Under the pieces are notes generated by a model. That model saw only the letters and a list, made by a program, of their open reading frames with translations, did not search any database and was not told the origin of the DNA. The position numbers and the translations under genes are program-made. This document shows positions 14,101 through 23,627 of a stretch of 64,000 nt of DNA, in pieces. Positions within the stretch are counted from its first letter, which is position 1. Each line of letters opens with the position of its first letter. The stretch spans positions 655,001 through 719,000 of the forward strand of contig BRXU01000037.1 in assembly GCA_030267565.1 (NCBI GenBank), written 5' to 3'. Source of the stretch: Pleodorina starrii (taxonomy: Eukaryota > Chlorophyta > Chlorophyceae > Chlamydomonadales > Volvocaceae).

Positions 14101-14219
14101 CAGTCACACGAACACACACGCACTCACACGCACGCACACACACGCACTCACATGCACCCACTCGCCGCGCACTCACGCACACTCACACTCACTCACTCAC
14201 ACACACTCGCACACACACT
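8118..14219 (+). repeat. Degenerate 10-bp CA-rich array with higher-order structure
   Basis: About 6 kb of the actcacacgc-type repeat. Diagnostic variants (for example ccacgtactaacac, gtacgtactcacac, cacccactcgcctac) recur at a constant 2108-bp offset: 9713 with 11821, 9928 with 12036, 10047 with 12155, and 10621 with 12729. This shows a large tandem duplication. A further duplication of about 518 bp lies near 10830-11880. The long His/Thr/Ser ORFs are artefacts. Confidence 0.93.
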
Positions 14220-15075
14220 GACCTGGTGCAGAACTATGCCTTCCCGGTAGTTGTACTCTTGTCCCAGCCGCTTGCTTCCCGTCTCGTAATTTGCATACTT
14301 CTATTCTATATGCTTTCTATATCTTGTGTTCTTAGGTCGCCATTTCTTGGTTCGCACGAGTCAGGTCCACGGTTTCGCGAGTCCACTTAAAAAAGCCTAT
14401 TCCCACCTAGAATTTCATGTCATATGATACCTATAGAACGGTTTTATGAACGGCCAACTTTCGGTCCTTTTTGCGGCGCACGCTGCATAGTCGACTTGCC
14501 AAGGACACTTGTCGCCCACTTTGCACAGCCGCGCACGCTCCTCCGACTCGGAAAATTGGCGCTTACACTAGCGCATGCAATCTCCTGAAAATTTCCGGCT
14601 GCCAAAGCCCAGAGCGCACCAGGTGCAGAAGTATGTCTTCCCGGTTGTTGTACTCTTTTCCCACCCGCTTGCTTTCCGGCTCGAAATTTGCATCCTTTCA
14701 TTCTTTATGCTCTTTGCTTTACAATTCTGTTGTTCTTAGGTCGCGGTTATTTGCTTCGCACGAGTCGGGTCCAGGGTCGCGCGAGTCCACTTTTGCAAGC
14801 ACGCCTCTTTCCCACCCAAAATTTCACGTCATATGATGCCTATAAAACATTCTTATGAACGGCTTATTTTCGGGGCCTTCTGCCTGCGCGCAATGCATAA
14901 TCGACTTGCCATGGGCACTTGTCGCCCACTTTGCACAGCCGTGCATGCTCCTCCGAGTCGGAACCTTGGCGCTAACAATAGCGAATACAATTTCCTGAAA
15001 ACTTCTGACTGCCGATTCCCAGAGCGAACGACTTGAGGTGTGACACCGGACGGATCACGCACAATTATGGGGTCG
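14220..15075. repeat. Two tandem copies of the ~405-bp dispersed unit
   Basis: Units begin near 14220 (acctggtgcagaactatg) and 14627 (accaggtgcagaagtatg), about 407 bp apart, and are clearly but imperfectly similar. The second ends at the chromovirus insertion. Position 15071-15075 corresponds to the uninterrupted copy around 350-356, so the pre-insertion sequence is preserved in this window. Confidence 0.85.
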
Positions 15076-15449
15076 TGTAACGTTTAAGCTACGCTACGCA
15101 GCGGAAGGGAAACTCACCGAGGTACCAGGCGTCGCCGAGACGACGACCGAAGAACGACCAGTTGAAGGAGACGAAGACGGCGCCCACCTAAACAGCTTAC
15201 CAAGAAGTAATCTACCTAATGTCATAAACATATACCAAAGTGTGGTGGTGTCAACAGACACCTGAGAATAGAAATCAATCCCATAAGCTCCACCAGTCGG
15301 CATATGAGGCCGACGCCTTGAGATCTTGATGTACGACAGGGCTCCGCATTTATCGTCTCCAACTAACCCAACGGTCGTTCCTCACTTTAGTGAGTTCCGT
15401 TAACCATTGGTTATAAGTCGGAAATATTATAAGTATAATTATCGTTACA
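15076..15449 (-). repeat. 3' LTR of the chromovirus
   Basis: 374 bp, identical to 20929-21302 except one noticed substitution. Bounded by the inverted hexamer TGTAAC/GTTACA. The small minus ORF inside it (15094-15303) is repeated in the other LTR and is not taken as a gene. Confidence 0.95.
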
Positions 15450-15461
15450 CTCCCCCCCTTT
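15450..15461 (-). other. Polypurine tract of the chromovirus
   Basis: On the minus strand AAAGGGGGGGAG lies directly upstream of the 3' LTR, the expected place and composition for the plus-strand DNA priming tract of an LTR retrotransposon. Confidence 0.85.
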
Positions 15462-15492
15462 GAAGCGAACGTCCCGGGAGCGATGCCAGTAT

Positions 15493-15735
15493 TCACCGGC
15501 GGTGCTGTCCTTTGACGCGCCTGCGCCGAGATGTAGGCTTAACCCGGGGAGGCGGTGCCTGGGTGCGCTTAGTGAGGAAGGCATCGACCTCCTCGGCAAC
15601 CAAGGAATCCCTTCGAAGGGACTCTTCAGGCTCCCAAGTGTTATGTTCGGGACCAAATCCGGCCCATTTTACAAGAAATTCGCGGCGTGTTTTACGCCCG
15701 ATTTTGCGTTCCCGTACGTCGATGATACTGTCCAC
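15493..15735 (-). pseudogene. Chromodomain at the C-terminus of chromovirus pol (frame-shifted)
   Basis: About 80 residues. They contain a chromodomain signature: VDSIID at the start, then REFLVKWAGFG and HNTWEPEESL, giving the aromatic/Trp positions of the methyl-lysine cage. Chromodomains fused to integrase steer chromovirus insertion toward marked chromatin (family knowledge). Here the domain is in a different frame from the integrase ORF. Between the end of the preceding module and GTG-GAC the spacing is 5 nt, so one inserted or two deleted bases separate them near 15735-15745. No start codon is needed, as it should be part of the polyprotein; the apparent start is GTG. A basic tail follows. 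Confidence 0.85.
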
Positions 15736-17858
15736 GCTCCTTCCAGTACAAAGGCGGGCGGCGGTTGATAAGTGCCGTCACCTTTGTAAGGCTTTAGGAG
15801 CGAAACGTGGAAGACTGGATGAATTTTGTATCCCGCTGGCAAGTCAAGTTTGTAGGCCACCGAACCTACGCGCGCCAGGATTTTGAAGGGCCCAATGTAT
15901 TTGGGCAGCAACTTCTTTGCGCCAGGGGACTTCAACGTAATGTTGGATGTAGAGAGCAACACGTTTTCTCCAATGTCAAACGAGATATCCTCCCGTTTGC
16001 GGTTATAGGCAGTGCGTTGGCGATCCTGAGCCGCTTTCAGGTGCCTGCGGGCCGCAGCGATGCGTTCCCGCATAATGGAAGCAAACTCTTTGGCCGATGG
16101 AACTTTGCCATTCTCCAACTCGATGTCAACATCCGCGGGAACCCGAGGTTGGTGACCCGAATTGAGCATGAACGGCGTTGTATTGGTACTGCTCTGCTTC
16201 GAATTATTAATTGCAAACTCGATTAAGGGCAGATGTTTGTCCCAATCATCCTGCGTCGGATTGACGTAGTGCCGAAGGGTTTCTTCCAAGAGCCGGTTCA
16301 TGCGCTCCGTTTGACCGTCCGTTTGTGGATGGTAAGCGGTGCTCATGCGTAGTTTGGTGCGAAGGCTCTTAAACAGCTCCTGCCAAAAGTGACCAGTGAA
16401 TTGAGTTCCACGGTCAGACACCAGGGACCTGGACAGCCCATGATGCTTGAAAACGTGTTCGAGGTATAGCCACGCTATCTCCTCAGCACTGACGTCGGTG
16501 TGAGTGGCAGCAAAGTGCACCATTTTGCTGAGCCGATCCACAAACACAAGTACGGCGTCGTGGCCCTTAGCGGTTTTCGGTAGCTGCGTGATCAAATCGA
16601 GTGACACGCTCTCCCAATTTGTCTCCGGTATTGGGAGGGGCTGTAGCTTTCCATACGGCTTATGGTTGGAAGGCTTGTTGCGCTGGCATTCGGGGCATCT
16701 TCCGACATACTCGGCCACGTCTGCGTCCAGAGTGGGCCACCAGTACGAGCGGGAAATAACTTCCTTTGTGCGGCTTATTCCTCTATGCCCAGATGTGATA
16801 CTGTCATGGTATTCAGCCATGATCAGATCGCGCAACCCGTCAGCGTCGGGGATCACCACCCGTTGGCCTTTTTGCCAGAGGCCACGCGACGTGTTATAGT
16901 ACAGCCCAGCTATCCGTAATGGGTCAGCAAAGGATGGGTCCTTGTGGTACCCTCGCTGGATCCGCGTCAAGAGATCAGCGACGATGCTTGACCGTGTGAG
17001 CGCAGCTGCCACCGTAGGCTCGTGTACCCTGCTAATAGGGTCGGCCACGTTAATTCTGCCCGGACGATATTCCCATTCGAACTTGAAACGAGAAAGGTAT
17101 TCCATCCAGCGCGCTTGGCGGCGCGAAAGCAAATTATTGCTTTTCTGGTCTTGCAGATATACCAGGGGTTGGTGATCGGTGACTAAAGTGACGTGCTGTG
17201 CCCCGTCAAGATAGCACCTCCATTCGGTTAACGCATGGATAACCCCAAGGCATTCCTGGTCGGTGGTTGTGTAGTTTATCTCCGCGGGAGTAAACTTCTG
17301 GCTTGTGTAAGCCACCGGCCGACCGTCCTGCAAGAGGATGGCACCCGTCCCGAATATGGACGCGTCGGACCAAACCTCAAAAGGCTTGTCCAGTTCTGGC
17401 AGAACTAACACCGGTGCGTTCGTAAGTGCGTGCTTCACGCCATTAAACGCGGATTGGCATTCCGGTGTCCAATCCCAAGGTACTTGAGCACCCGTCAATG
17501 ACGTGAGTGGGGCAACGAGCGATGAATAACCCTGTATAAATCGCCTAAAATAATTCGCTAATCCCAGGAATGACCTGAGACGCGAAACGTTTGTGGGAGT
17601 GGCCCAGTCCTGTACCACTTTTACTTTAGACGGGTCGACCTTAAGGCCGTCCCTGCCCACGATGTGCCCCAAAAACTTCAATTCCGCTTTATTGAAGTCG
17701 CACTTAGGCAATTTTGCCCTGAACTTGTGCTCACGTAACAGCTCAAGTACAATACGGAGGTGCCCTACATGTTCTTGTGCCGTTTTAGAAAAAATAAGTA
17801 TATCGTCCAAATACACGAGAACAAATCGACCAATGTGCTCCCGAAAAATCGTTGCCAT
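15669..17858 (-). pseudogene. Chromovirus pol: RT palm/thumb, RNase H, integrase
   Basis: A 729-codon open segment. Residues ~14-23 hold the RT catalytic motif [11 protein letters not shown]. The thumb and connection follow, then RNase H (FEVWSDASIFGTGAILLQ, TTTDQECLGVIHAL, TDHQPLVYL). The integrase has an HHCC zinc domain (HDSITSGHRGI, CPECQRNK) and the catalytic triad in SLDLITQLP, VSDRGTQF and DGQTERMNR, then a GPY/F-like C-terminal module (KYIGPFKILARVG, HPVFHVSLLKPYKG). All catalytic residues are present. The first part of RT lies upstream in another frame, separated by an 8-bp tandem duplication near 17862-17880. The chromodomain is lost to another frame downstream. Confidence 0.93.
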
Positions 17859-18067
17859 GGTGGATTGGGGGATTGGAACGTTGCGGGCGCATTAGTCAGG
17901 CCGAAACAAAGGACCTTGAACTGAAACTGTCCCTCAGGCGTGAGGAAGCTCGTTTTAGGTCTGTCCTCAGGTGTAATGCGGATTTGGTAGTAACCCTGTT
18001 GCAAGTCAAGGCTTGAAAAGACTTTTGCGCCTTGCAACTGGTCGAAGAGGTCGGTTATGGACGGCAT
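17765..18067 (-). pseudogene. Chromovirus RT fingers/palm segment in a shifted frame
   Basis: Encodes the central RT portion: [14 protein letters not shown] (first catalytic Asp), [18 protein letters not shown]. It is separated from the upstream RT start by a 5-bp tandem duplication (CAATG repeated, minus strand near 18062-18072). It is separated from the downstream YLDD segment by an 8-bp duplication (CCAATCCC/CCAATCC). Past that point the frame reads as non-homologous sequence. These short duplications look like real mutations rather than homopolymer errors. Confidence 0.9.
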
Positions 18068-19710
18068 TGCATTGGGTATCTCCGCTTGACGGTGATTTTG
18101 TTTAATGCTCTATAATCCAAACACATTCGAAGGGTCTTGTCCTGTTTTTCGACAAACAGAACAGGCGCACCGAATGGGGAGGTGCTCGGTTCGATGAACC
18201 CTTTAGCAAGCAAATCCGCTACTTGCTTTTTGACCTCTTCCCGCTCAGCCTGAGTTAAGCGGTACATACGTTTTGCGGGAGGCTGAGCGCCTTCTACCAA
18301 GGGAATAGTGTGACCTATTCCCGGACGCTCCGGTGGAGGCTCGTTCAGCTCCGCGAAGACATCTGAAAATTCGGATTTCAGTGCTTCTATTTCCGACTGC
18401 GGTACCAGGTCGATGGGCGCAGGAGCATCAGTTGACGTAGCAGCCCCAACCGTCGCGGATTCGCAACGAGTAGGGTCCGCGGGCTCAACGCTATCTTCGC
18501 GTACTAGCATTAGGTACGATCGCGCACCCCGCGTGAGCAGCTTTGCAGCTTGCTTGGCGCTCAGAAGCGGAACCGACGTCGCTTGGTGCAACCGCGCGCA
18601 CACGTAGTTCATGACCGCGATTGGGTCAGGTTCGGTGTCGGCCGACCCGTGTACGTAAGTCGGGTGCAGTGTGAGGCTCTTCCCCCCCCTTTGGAGGGTG
18701 AGCGCATCACTGTACCAGCTCATGACGGCCTTGAGCCGCTTGAGCCAATCTGTCCCAAGCAAAATGTCCGTGCCGGGCATGCCGCCTGGCATCACAAGGA
18801 GGCGCACTGTGTCGCGATATGTGCCCATGCGGATGGGCACGGCGACTTGACCCAACAGTTGCTGGAGCGAGCCGTCTGCGAGGCGTACGGAGGTAACCGC
18901 CGCTGGCTGCACCTTAAGGCGCAAGCTGTTGACCAGAGATTGGCCAACAAAGCCATCGGCAGCTCCCACTGCACAAGCCCCGCTGTCAACCAGCGTTTGG
19001 GCCTCTTTGCCGTACATTTTGCTGAGGAAGTGCATGCTGTAGCCCGAGTTGTTCTGTACGGAGCGCAGTACAGCCTCTGTTTTGGGAGGATCGTACCAAA
19101 GCTGGACCGGCCAAGGGATACCCATGAGCTGAGCTTTGCCCCGCTCGTTATTGGGAGTGCTGTAAAGCCGCTTTCCAATAGGGTACTCCTTAAAGAGCGC
19201 GTAGCCTAGAGACTGAAAGTGCTGCTCAAGCACGGGCCACTTGGGGGCTACGAACATGGCACTGGTGGTGCTGGGCTGTGCAGCTTTGCATTTCGCGTAG
19301 TGCTGCTGCCATCTGACCACTTCGTGTACTGGTGGATGTATCCAGAGGGTTTCCCCGCCAACGTCCTTATCGAAGAAAGATTGGCTGGGTGAGGCAAAAG
19401 GAACGCACAGAGCATTGGTGCCAGAATTGTTACATGCGGCGTCAAAGGTAAACTTGACGCCCAACTCCGACTGCACCCGGGCAAACTCCCGACTGCAGAA
19501 CATGCGGTCGTCGTTTCCCGGCGGTGGAGGTGGAGGAAGCTCAAAAACAACCCCCTGAGCGGCCGGCGGAGACCCCAACGTATGGTCCGGGGGTCCCGCC
19601 GTGCCTACGGCACCAATTCCACCATCCCGAACGCCTAGAGCGTGGGATACAGCAACGCGCGAAACCGGCAGGCTAGGACCTGCTTCACGACAGCCTAGAG
19701 CTCTCGACAC
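18055..19710 (-). pseudogene. Chromovirus pol N-terminal part: Dam-like domain, aspartic protease, RT start
   Basis: 551 codons, first visible start GTG, so the true beginning is unclear. Residues ~70-210 resemble the phage-type DNA N6-adenine methyltransferase fold carried by some algal LTR elements: [16 protein letters not shown], then WIHPPV at 123-128 where active enzymes have D/N-P-P-Y/F, then [14 protein letters not shown]. The retroviral-type aspartic protease follows, with the active site LVDSGA at ~241-246 and the second half DILLGTDWL. From ~440 the RT begins: [41 protein letters not shown]. The frame ends shortly after at a 5-bp duplication. The protease/RT assignment is firm; the methyltransferase call rests on motif resemblance. 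Confidence 0.85.
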
Positions 19711-19764
19711 ACGTGCTGGCTCTGGCGGGTCAGAACCCGCACCCTCCGCGTCCTTGCCAAGCGC

Positions 19765-20890
19765 CTAACGCTTGCCATCTTTGCGGTCCGCCTTCTTGCC
19801 CCTGCTGCCGTCCTTGATCAACCCGGCCTTCAGCTTGCGCTGAAAGACGTCGCACTTTCGCAAGTGCGACGGCGGGAAGCCGTCGGGGAACTCCTCGGCG
19901 CAGTGAATGCACCTGGGGGGCTTCTTGTCTCCGTCCTCGGAGCGCTCGGAGCGCTTCCGCTTCTGCTTGCGAGGTTGGGAGGGGGTAGAAACAGCGGCCA
20001 CCGAAGCGTGGGCGTTAGAGGCGGTTTTCGCAATGTTAGCACGAAGCTCCTGGCTCAGTGCAAAGCGAATCAGATCTTCCACCGAGACCCAGTCTTTGCC
20101 CAGGGCGTCCGTAGCGCACGCTTTTTTGAGTGCGGGGAGAAGCCCGTGAAGGTACCAGAAAATCTGATCCACCTGAGACATGCCCTTGGCGTCCCACACG
20201 ATCGTGCGGAAGCGCTGCGTGTACAGGTTGACCTTTTCGCCCGGTTTCATGCTGTGCTCCCCCGCGTGAAAGCGTTCGCGTGCGGACTGGGCAGTGTGAC
20301 GGCGAATGTCGCCGAATTGGACGAGGAAATCGGTGCGCAGCTGCTCGCGCGTCACGACGACCCCGCTAGTCAGCGCGTCGCTCATGTATCCCACCACCCA
20401 CTGTTGTGCAGCCCCCGTGGTGAAGAACGCTAGGTTCTGAATGGGGTTGATGTGAGTGGTGTCGCAGTAGGTGATGAAGGTATCGAACCACGTTTGCACG
20501 CACGTGACATGCTTGTCCGTGGCCCCCGTGAACTTATACGGCTCCGGAACCTTCTTTCTCACCTCCTGGCTTTGCCAGCCGCCGGCGGTACTTTTTAATG
20601 AAGGTCCGCCATACGCGTCGCGCGCTTGCACTTGCGATGGTAGCGGCGACTTGCGGCGGAAGAGTTTGTGGCTGAATGCCGGCCTCAGGCATAGTTCCTT
20701 TGGCCTTAGGTGCTCCATGAGGAGACGAATTAGTACCCGTAACCGCGACTGGAGTCGCTCCGGGGAGAGGATTGGTGTGATCGGCCGCAGCCGGCTCACG
20801 ACCTGATACGACTGGAGTCGCATCATCCTCAAGAATATTAAAGGAAGGTTGTTTAGGAACAGCCTTGGTCTTGTCCTTCTTCTTGGCCAT
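19765..20890 (-). pseudogene. Chromovirus gag, split between two frames
   Basis: The start ATG at 20890 (MAKKKDK) lies about 40 bp after the 5' LTR and opens a frame that runs to 20534. The conserved gag body is in another frame that ends at 19765. Its features are KKVPEPYKFTGATDK, a capsid-like stretch HINPIQNLAFFTTGAAQQWV, and a zinc-binding tail with CIHC-x11-H-x3-C followed by a very basic end. The change of frame falls somewhere between about 20590 and 20690. Gag would form the particle that packages the element's RNA. The zinc motif has a longer spacer than the classical CCHC knuckle. The gag stop lies close upstream of the pol frame. Confidence 0.85.
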
Positions 20891-20910
20891 TCTTGGTCGG
20901 CGAAGGCGAC

Positions 20911-20928
20911 CTAGAACTCGATGCCAAT
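20911..20928 (-). other. Primer-binding site of the chromovirus
   Basis: Minus-strand sequence two bases after the 5' LTR reads TGGCATCGAGTTCTAGG, beginning with the TGG that pairs to a tRNA 3' CCA. I cannot name the tRNA; it does not look like the usual initiator-Met site. Confidence 0.6.
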
Positions 20929-21302
20929 TGTAACGTTTAAGCTACGCTACGCAGCGGAAGGGAAACTCACCGAGGTACCAGGCGTCGCCGAGACGACGAC
21001 CGAAGAACGACCAGTTGAAGGAGACGAAGACGGCGCCCACCTAAACAGCTTACCAAGAAGTAATCTACCTAATGTCATAAACATATACCAAAGTGTGGTG
21101 GTGTCAACAGACACCTGAGAATAGAAATCAATCCCATAAGCTCCACCCGTCGGCATATGAGGCCGACGCCTTGAGATCTTGATGTACGACAGGGCTCCGC
21201 ATTTATCGTCTCCAACTAACCCAACGGTCGTTCCTCACTTTAGTGAGTTCCGTTAACCATTGGTTATAAGTCGGAAATATTATAAGTATAATTATCGTTA
21301 CA
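20929..21302 (-). repeat. 5' LTR of the chromovirus
   Basis: Pair of the 3' LTR, same 374-bp length and ends. It should contain the element promoter on the minus strand; no clear TATA box is claimed. Confidence 0.95.
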
Positions 21303-21313
21303 TGTCGTATCCC

Positions 21314-21516
21314 TCCGCAATCTTCGATTGCTCCGGGAATCCCTCCGCAATCTTCGATTGCTCCGGGAACGGGTAGGTTGCCCTTATTCGGAACAGTCCC
21401 CTATATGGAACGATGAATTTATTTAGCGAAATGGTGCCACCAAAAATCGTCAGAAAATTACAACAGGGACATTAACGTATGGACAATCTACGGTAAATTT
21501 TGGGCATGCGCTAGGT
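21314..21516. repeat. 203-bp direct repeat, left copy
   Basis: Matches 23425-23627 over its full length with two substitutions noticed (cggaacag/cgggacag and tatggaac/tatgcaac). It starts in a tandem 30-bp hairpin motif (GCAATCTTCGATTGC core) and ends gcgctaggt. It brackets a LINE 3' fragment. Confidence 0.93.
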
Positions 21517-23424
21517 TAACGGGTGTTACACTGTGGGCGACTCGCCCTGAGACAGGACGAGCACCGGGGGCCCTGACCGGGCCGAGACACAGCGCAGGGG
21601 CGGGCGCGCGGCTACGTCCGTCTGTTCCGCCGCGCGCGCCTCACTCCCTCACTCGCGTCAGCCAGGGGCACCCACCACGGCCCCTGGCCAACCAACTCAG
21701 CGGCGCAGACGACTGCGGGCCGCGCTTAGCGGGAGCCACGCGAGAGGCGTCACACACCTCAACCAAAAACGCCTACCAAGACTAGCTACCACCCCCCACC
21801 TGGCCAGCCTCCTCGCGCGCTCACGGGGCTCTAGAGCTCTACGCAAAGAGTGCCTCTGAACGCCCTCTACCCCTGGGGCAGGGGCCCACGACAACGGGGC
21901 GGCACCACCGCAGCCCAGAAAAAAAACGAGGCAAGGGAAAGCCCACCTAGGCCCCCAGACAAGGTCCCTCACGAGAACGAGGGGCTGAGTCCCCTCACCA
22001 AGGGCTCCCACGAAAGCCAGCACAGCAAGGAGCCCAACTGCCACAACGAACACGACAACCAAGGTGCTGCTGCAGGAACCGCTCACTAAAGCACCCAACC
22101 GCACGTTGGCCGCCAGGCGGCCTCCTCCTGGGGGCTACAGGTTCCCCGACACTGCCCAGCGCGGGGCAAAACAAACACCCACGGCCGCGGGGGGGATGAC
22201 AAGCCGGCGCGGCGCCCCCCTGGAAAACCCACTACGGGGCACGGCTCATAGGCGCTGCCTGCCCTCGCCTACCACGCAGAGAAAACCTGCCCCTCCGTCC
22301 CTGGCCGCCTGCGGAGCCCAGCACCACCTACCCTCCCTCTGCAACCCCTCCCTCTCCACCTCTCCCTCTCCCTAAAGCGCCAAAACTGCAGGCCTCCCGC
22401 GCCGCACTCCTCAGCCGCCAGACAGCACAAAACCGCCCCTTACTCCTCGACGGGCCCCGTCTCCCGGGAAGAGGGTACACACCCACACTCACACCAGACA
22501 AAGCACACAGGCCTGCTCCTTCCCCTCCCTGCTAGCCCACGAGACCCTCGGCCAGGAAACCCTTGCCCGCACGCCCAGCCCTCCCCTTGCCCACCGCCCT
22601 TCCTGCTCTCCTCGCTCCACTCGCCCTCTCCAGGCTCCCCCCCCAGCCCTCCAATCCCCCCCACCCTCCTCCCCCCCACCGCCCGCTCCCTCCTCCCCTC
22701 CAACCAACGCCCCTGCCCCGTCACTAGCACAGCTGCTTAGGCCGTGATCTCCACCGGGGCTGCGCACTGCATTCGCTCCTCAACGACCGCTAGGATGGGG
22801 TGCTGCGGCCCCACTCTGTCCCAGCCGTGCCGGGGGGTCTCCAGCGCCGCGAACGAGCGCAAGCGCGCCCAGAAGTCCGTCACCGCGCGGGCGCGCGCCC
22901 GGTCCAGCGGCGAGGCTTCGGCTGCACCCCGCGCTGCTGCCGCTGCTGCCCCTACTGCTGCCGCCGCCGCTTCCCCCGCCGCCACCTCTCCGGCCCCTGC
23001 TTTCTGCGTCGGTGATTCACCCGCGGGGGCGTTCAGCGCGGGTCCCTCCTGCTGTGTTGCCCCTCCCTCCCGGGCGAAGAAGTCGGTGATAGCCCGCTGG
23101 CGCGGTCCCTGTCGCTGGGGCTGCTCTGGCTGGGGCTGCACCTGTTGCTGCTGCCGTCGCTGCTGCGGCCCCATCCCGCCCCTGCCTTCGGGTTGCTGCT
23201 CGAAGGCAGCACCTTCCGACTTCCATGGCGGACAGCGCCGCTAGGGCGATCACGTCCCAGGGGGCCTGCTCACACCCAAGTGGCGCTTGGGCGAGCCAGA
23301 GTTGCTGCCGGGTGGTGGTGGCCCCCGCTGCTGCTTGGGGGGGTGGCAGGTGCCGGTCGATCTGCTCCCGAACGGCCCTCGCGACAGGGCATTCCCAGAA
23401 GTGGTGCAGTCGCGGGGAGCAGGG
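21517..23424 (-). mobile_element. 5'-truncated LINE (L1-like) 3' end, minus strand
   Basis: Read on the minus strand, the segment opens inside the C-terminal zinc domain of a non-LTR reverse transcriptase (CSPRLHHFWECPVARAV). It continues with QLWLAQAPLG and DVIALAALSAMEVGR. A frameshift near 23110-23200 moves the rest into the 22737-23174 frame, which has RQRAITDFFAREGG and AVTDFWARLRSFAALETP and ends at a stop at 22737. The final ~1.2 kb (21517-22736) is GC-rich and non-coding, presumably 3' UTR. I see no poly-A tail; the 3' end is GTAACACCCGTTAA. The exact 203-bp flanking repeats begin where the LINE ends on both sides. Confidence 0.85.
22737..23424 (-). pseudogene. LINE ORF2 C-terminus (zinc domain and tail)
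   Basis: The only coding part left of the LINE. The Cys/His-His-Phe-Trp-x-Cys motif is the C-terminal nucleic-acid-binding zinc domain of volvocine L1-type elements, and the hydrophobic block with AALSAMEVGR is typical of the following region. Frames switch once. After the switch there is a Gln-rich stretch, an exact PIP-box-like octamer (QRAITDFF), an Ala-rich linker and a second related motif (RAVTDFW). The family tail (WDRVGPQHPILAVVE) then leads to the stop. The endonuclease and RT domains are absent, as expected for 5' truncation during reverse transcription. Confidence 0.82.
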
Positions 23425-23627
23425 TCCGCAATCTTCGATTGCTCCGGGAATCCCTCCGCAATCTTCGATTGCTCCGGGAACGGGTAGGTTGCCCTTATTC
23501 GGGACAGTCCCCTATATGCAACGATGAATTTATTTAGCGAAATGGTGCCACCAAAAATCGTCAGAAAATTACAACAGGGACATTAACGTATGGACAATCT
23601 ACGGTAAATTTTGGGCATGCGCTAGGT
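23425..23627. repeat. 203-bp direct repeat, right copy
   Basis: Partner of 21314-21516. It begins exactly at the 5' end of the truncated LINE. Part of the motif reappears at 24222-24293, where one half is inverted. Confidence 0.93.

Larger units (their letters stand above)
15076..21302 (-). mobile_element. Ty3/gypsy chromovirus, complete LTR to LTR, minus strand
   Basis: A 6227-bp LTR retrotransposon read on the minus strand: 5' LTR 20929-21302, primer-binding site, gag, pol (Dam-like domain, protease, reverse transcriptase, RNase H, integrase), chromodomain, polypurine tract, 3' LTR 15076-15449. Both LTRs are 374 bp, start TGTAAC and end GTTACA on either strand. They differ at one noticed position (15292-region A against C), which implies a recent insertion. 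Flanks ggtcg (15071-15075) and tgtcg (21303-21307) match at four of five bases, consistent with a 5-bp target duplication carrying one change. The gag-pol frame is broken at least four times, so this copy looks non-autonomous. The C-terminal chromodomain places it among chromoviruses, probably the green-algal (Chlamyvir-like) group. Confidence 0.95.

Noticed and set aside
479..14219. CRISPR array
   Set aside because: Repeats are contiguous without unique spacers, and the DNA is eukaryotic.
15460..16226. Plus-strand ORFs under the chromovirus (15460-15768, 15807-16226, 16504-16899, 18550-19209, 19864-20433)
   Set aside because: They are antisense shadows of well-supported gag-pol frames.
21697..22104. 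Minus ORF with hydrophobic N-terminus, 135 codons
   Set aside because: Lies in the GC-rich 3' UTR of the LINE; no family features and strong composition bias.
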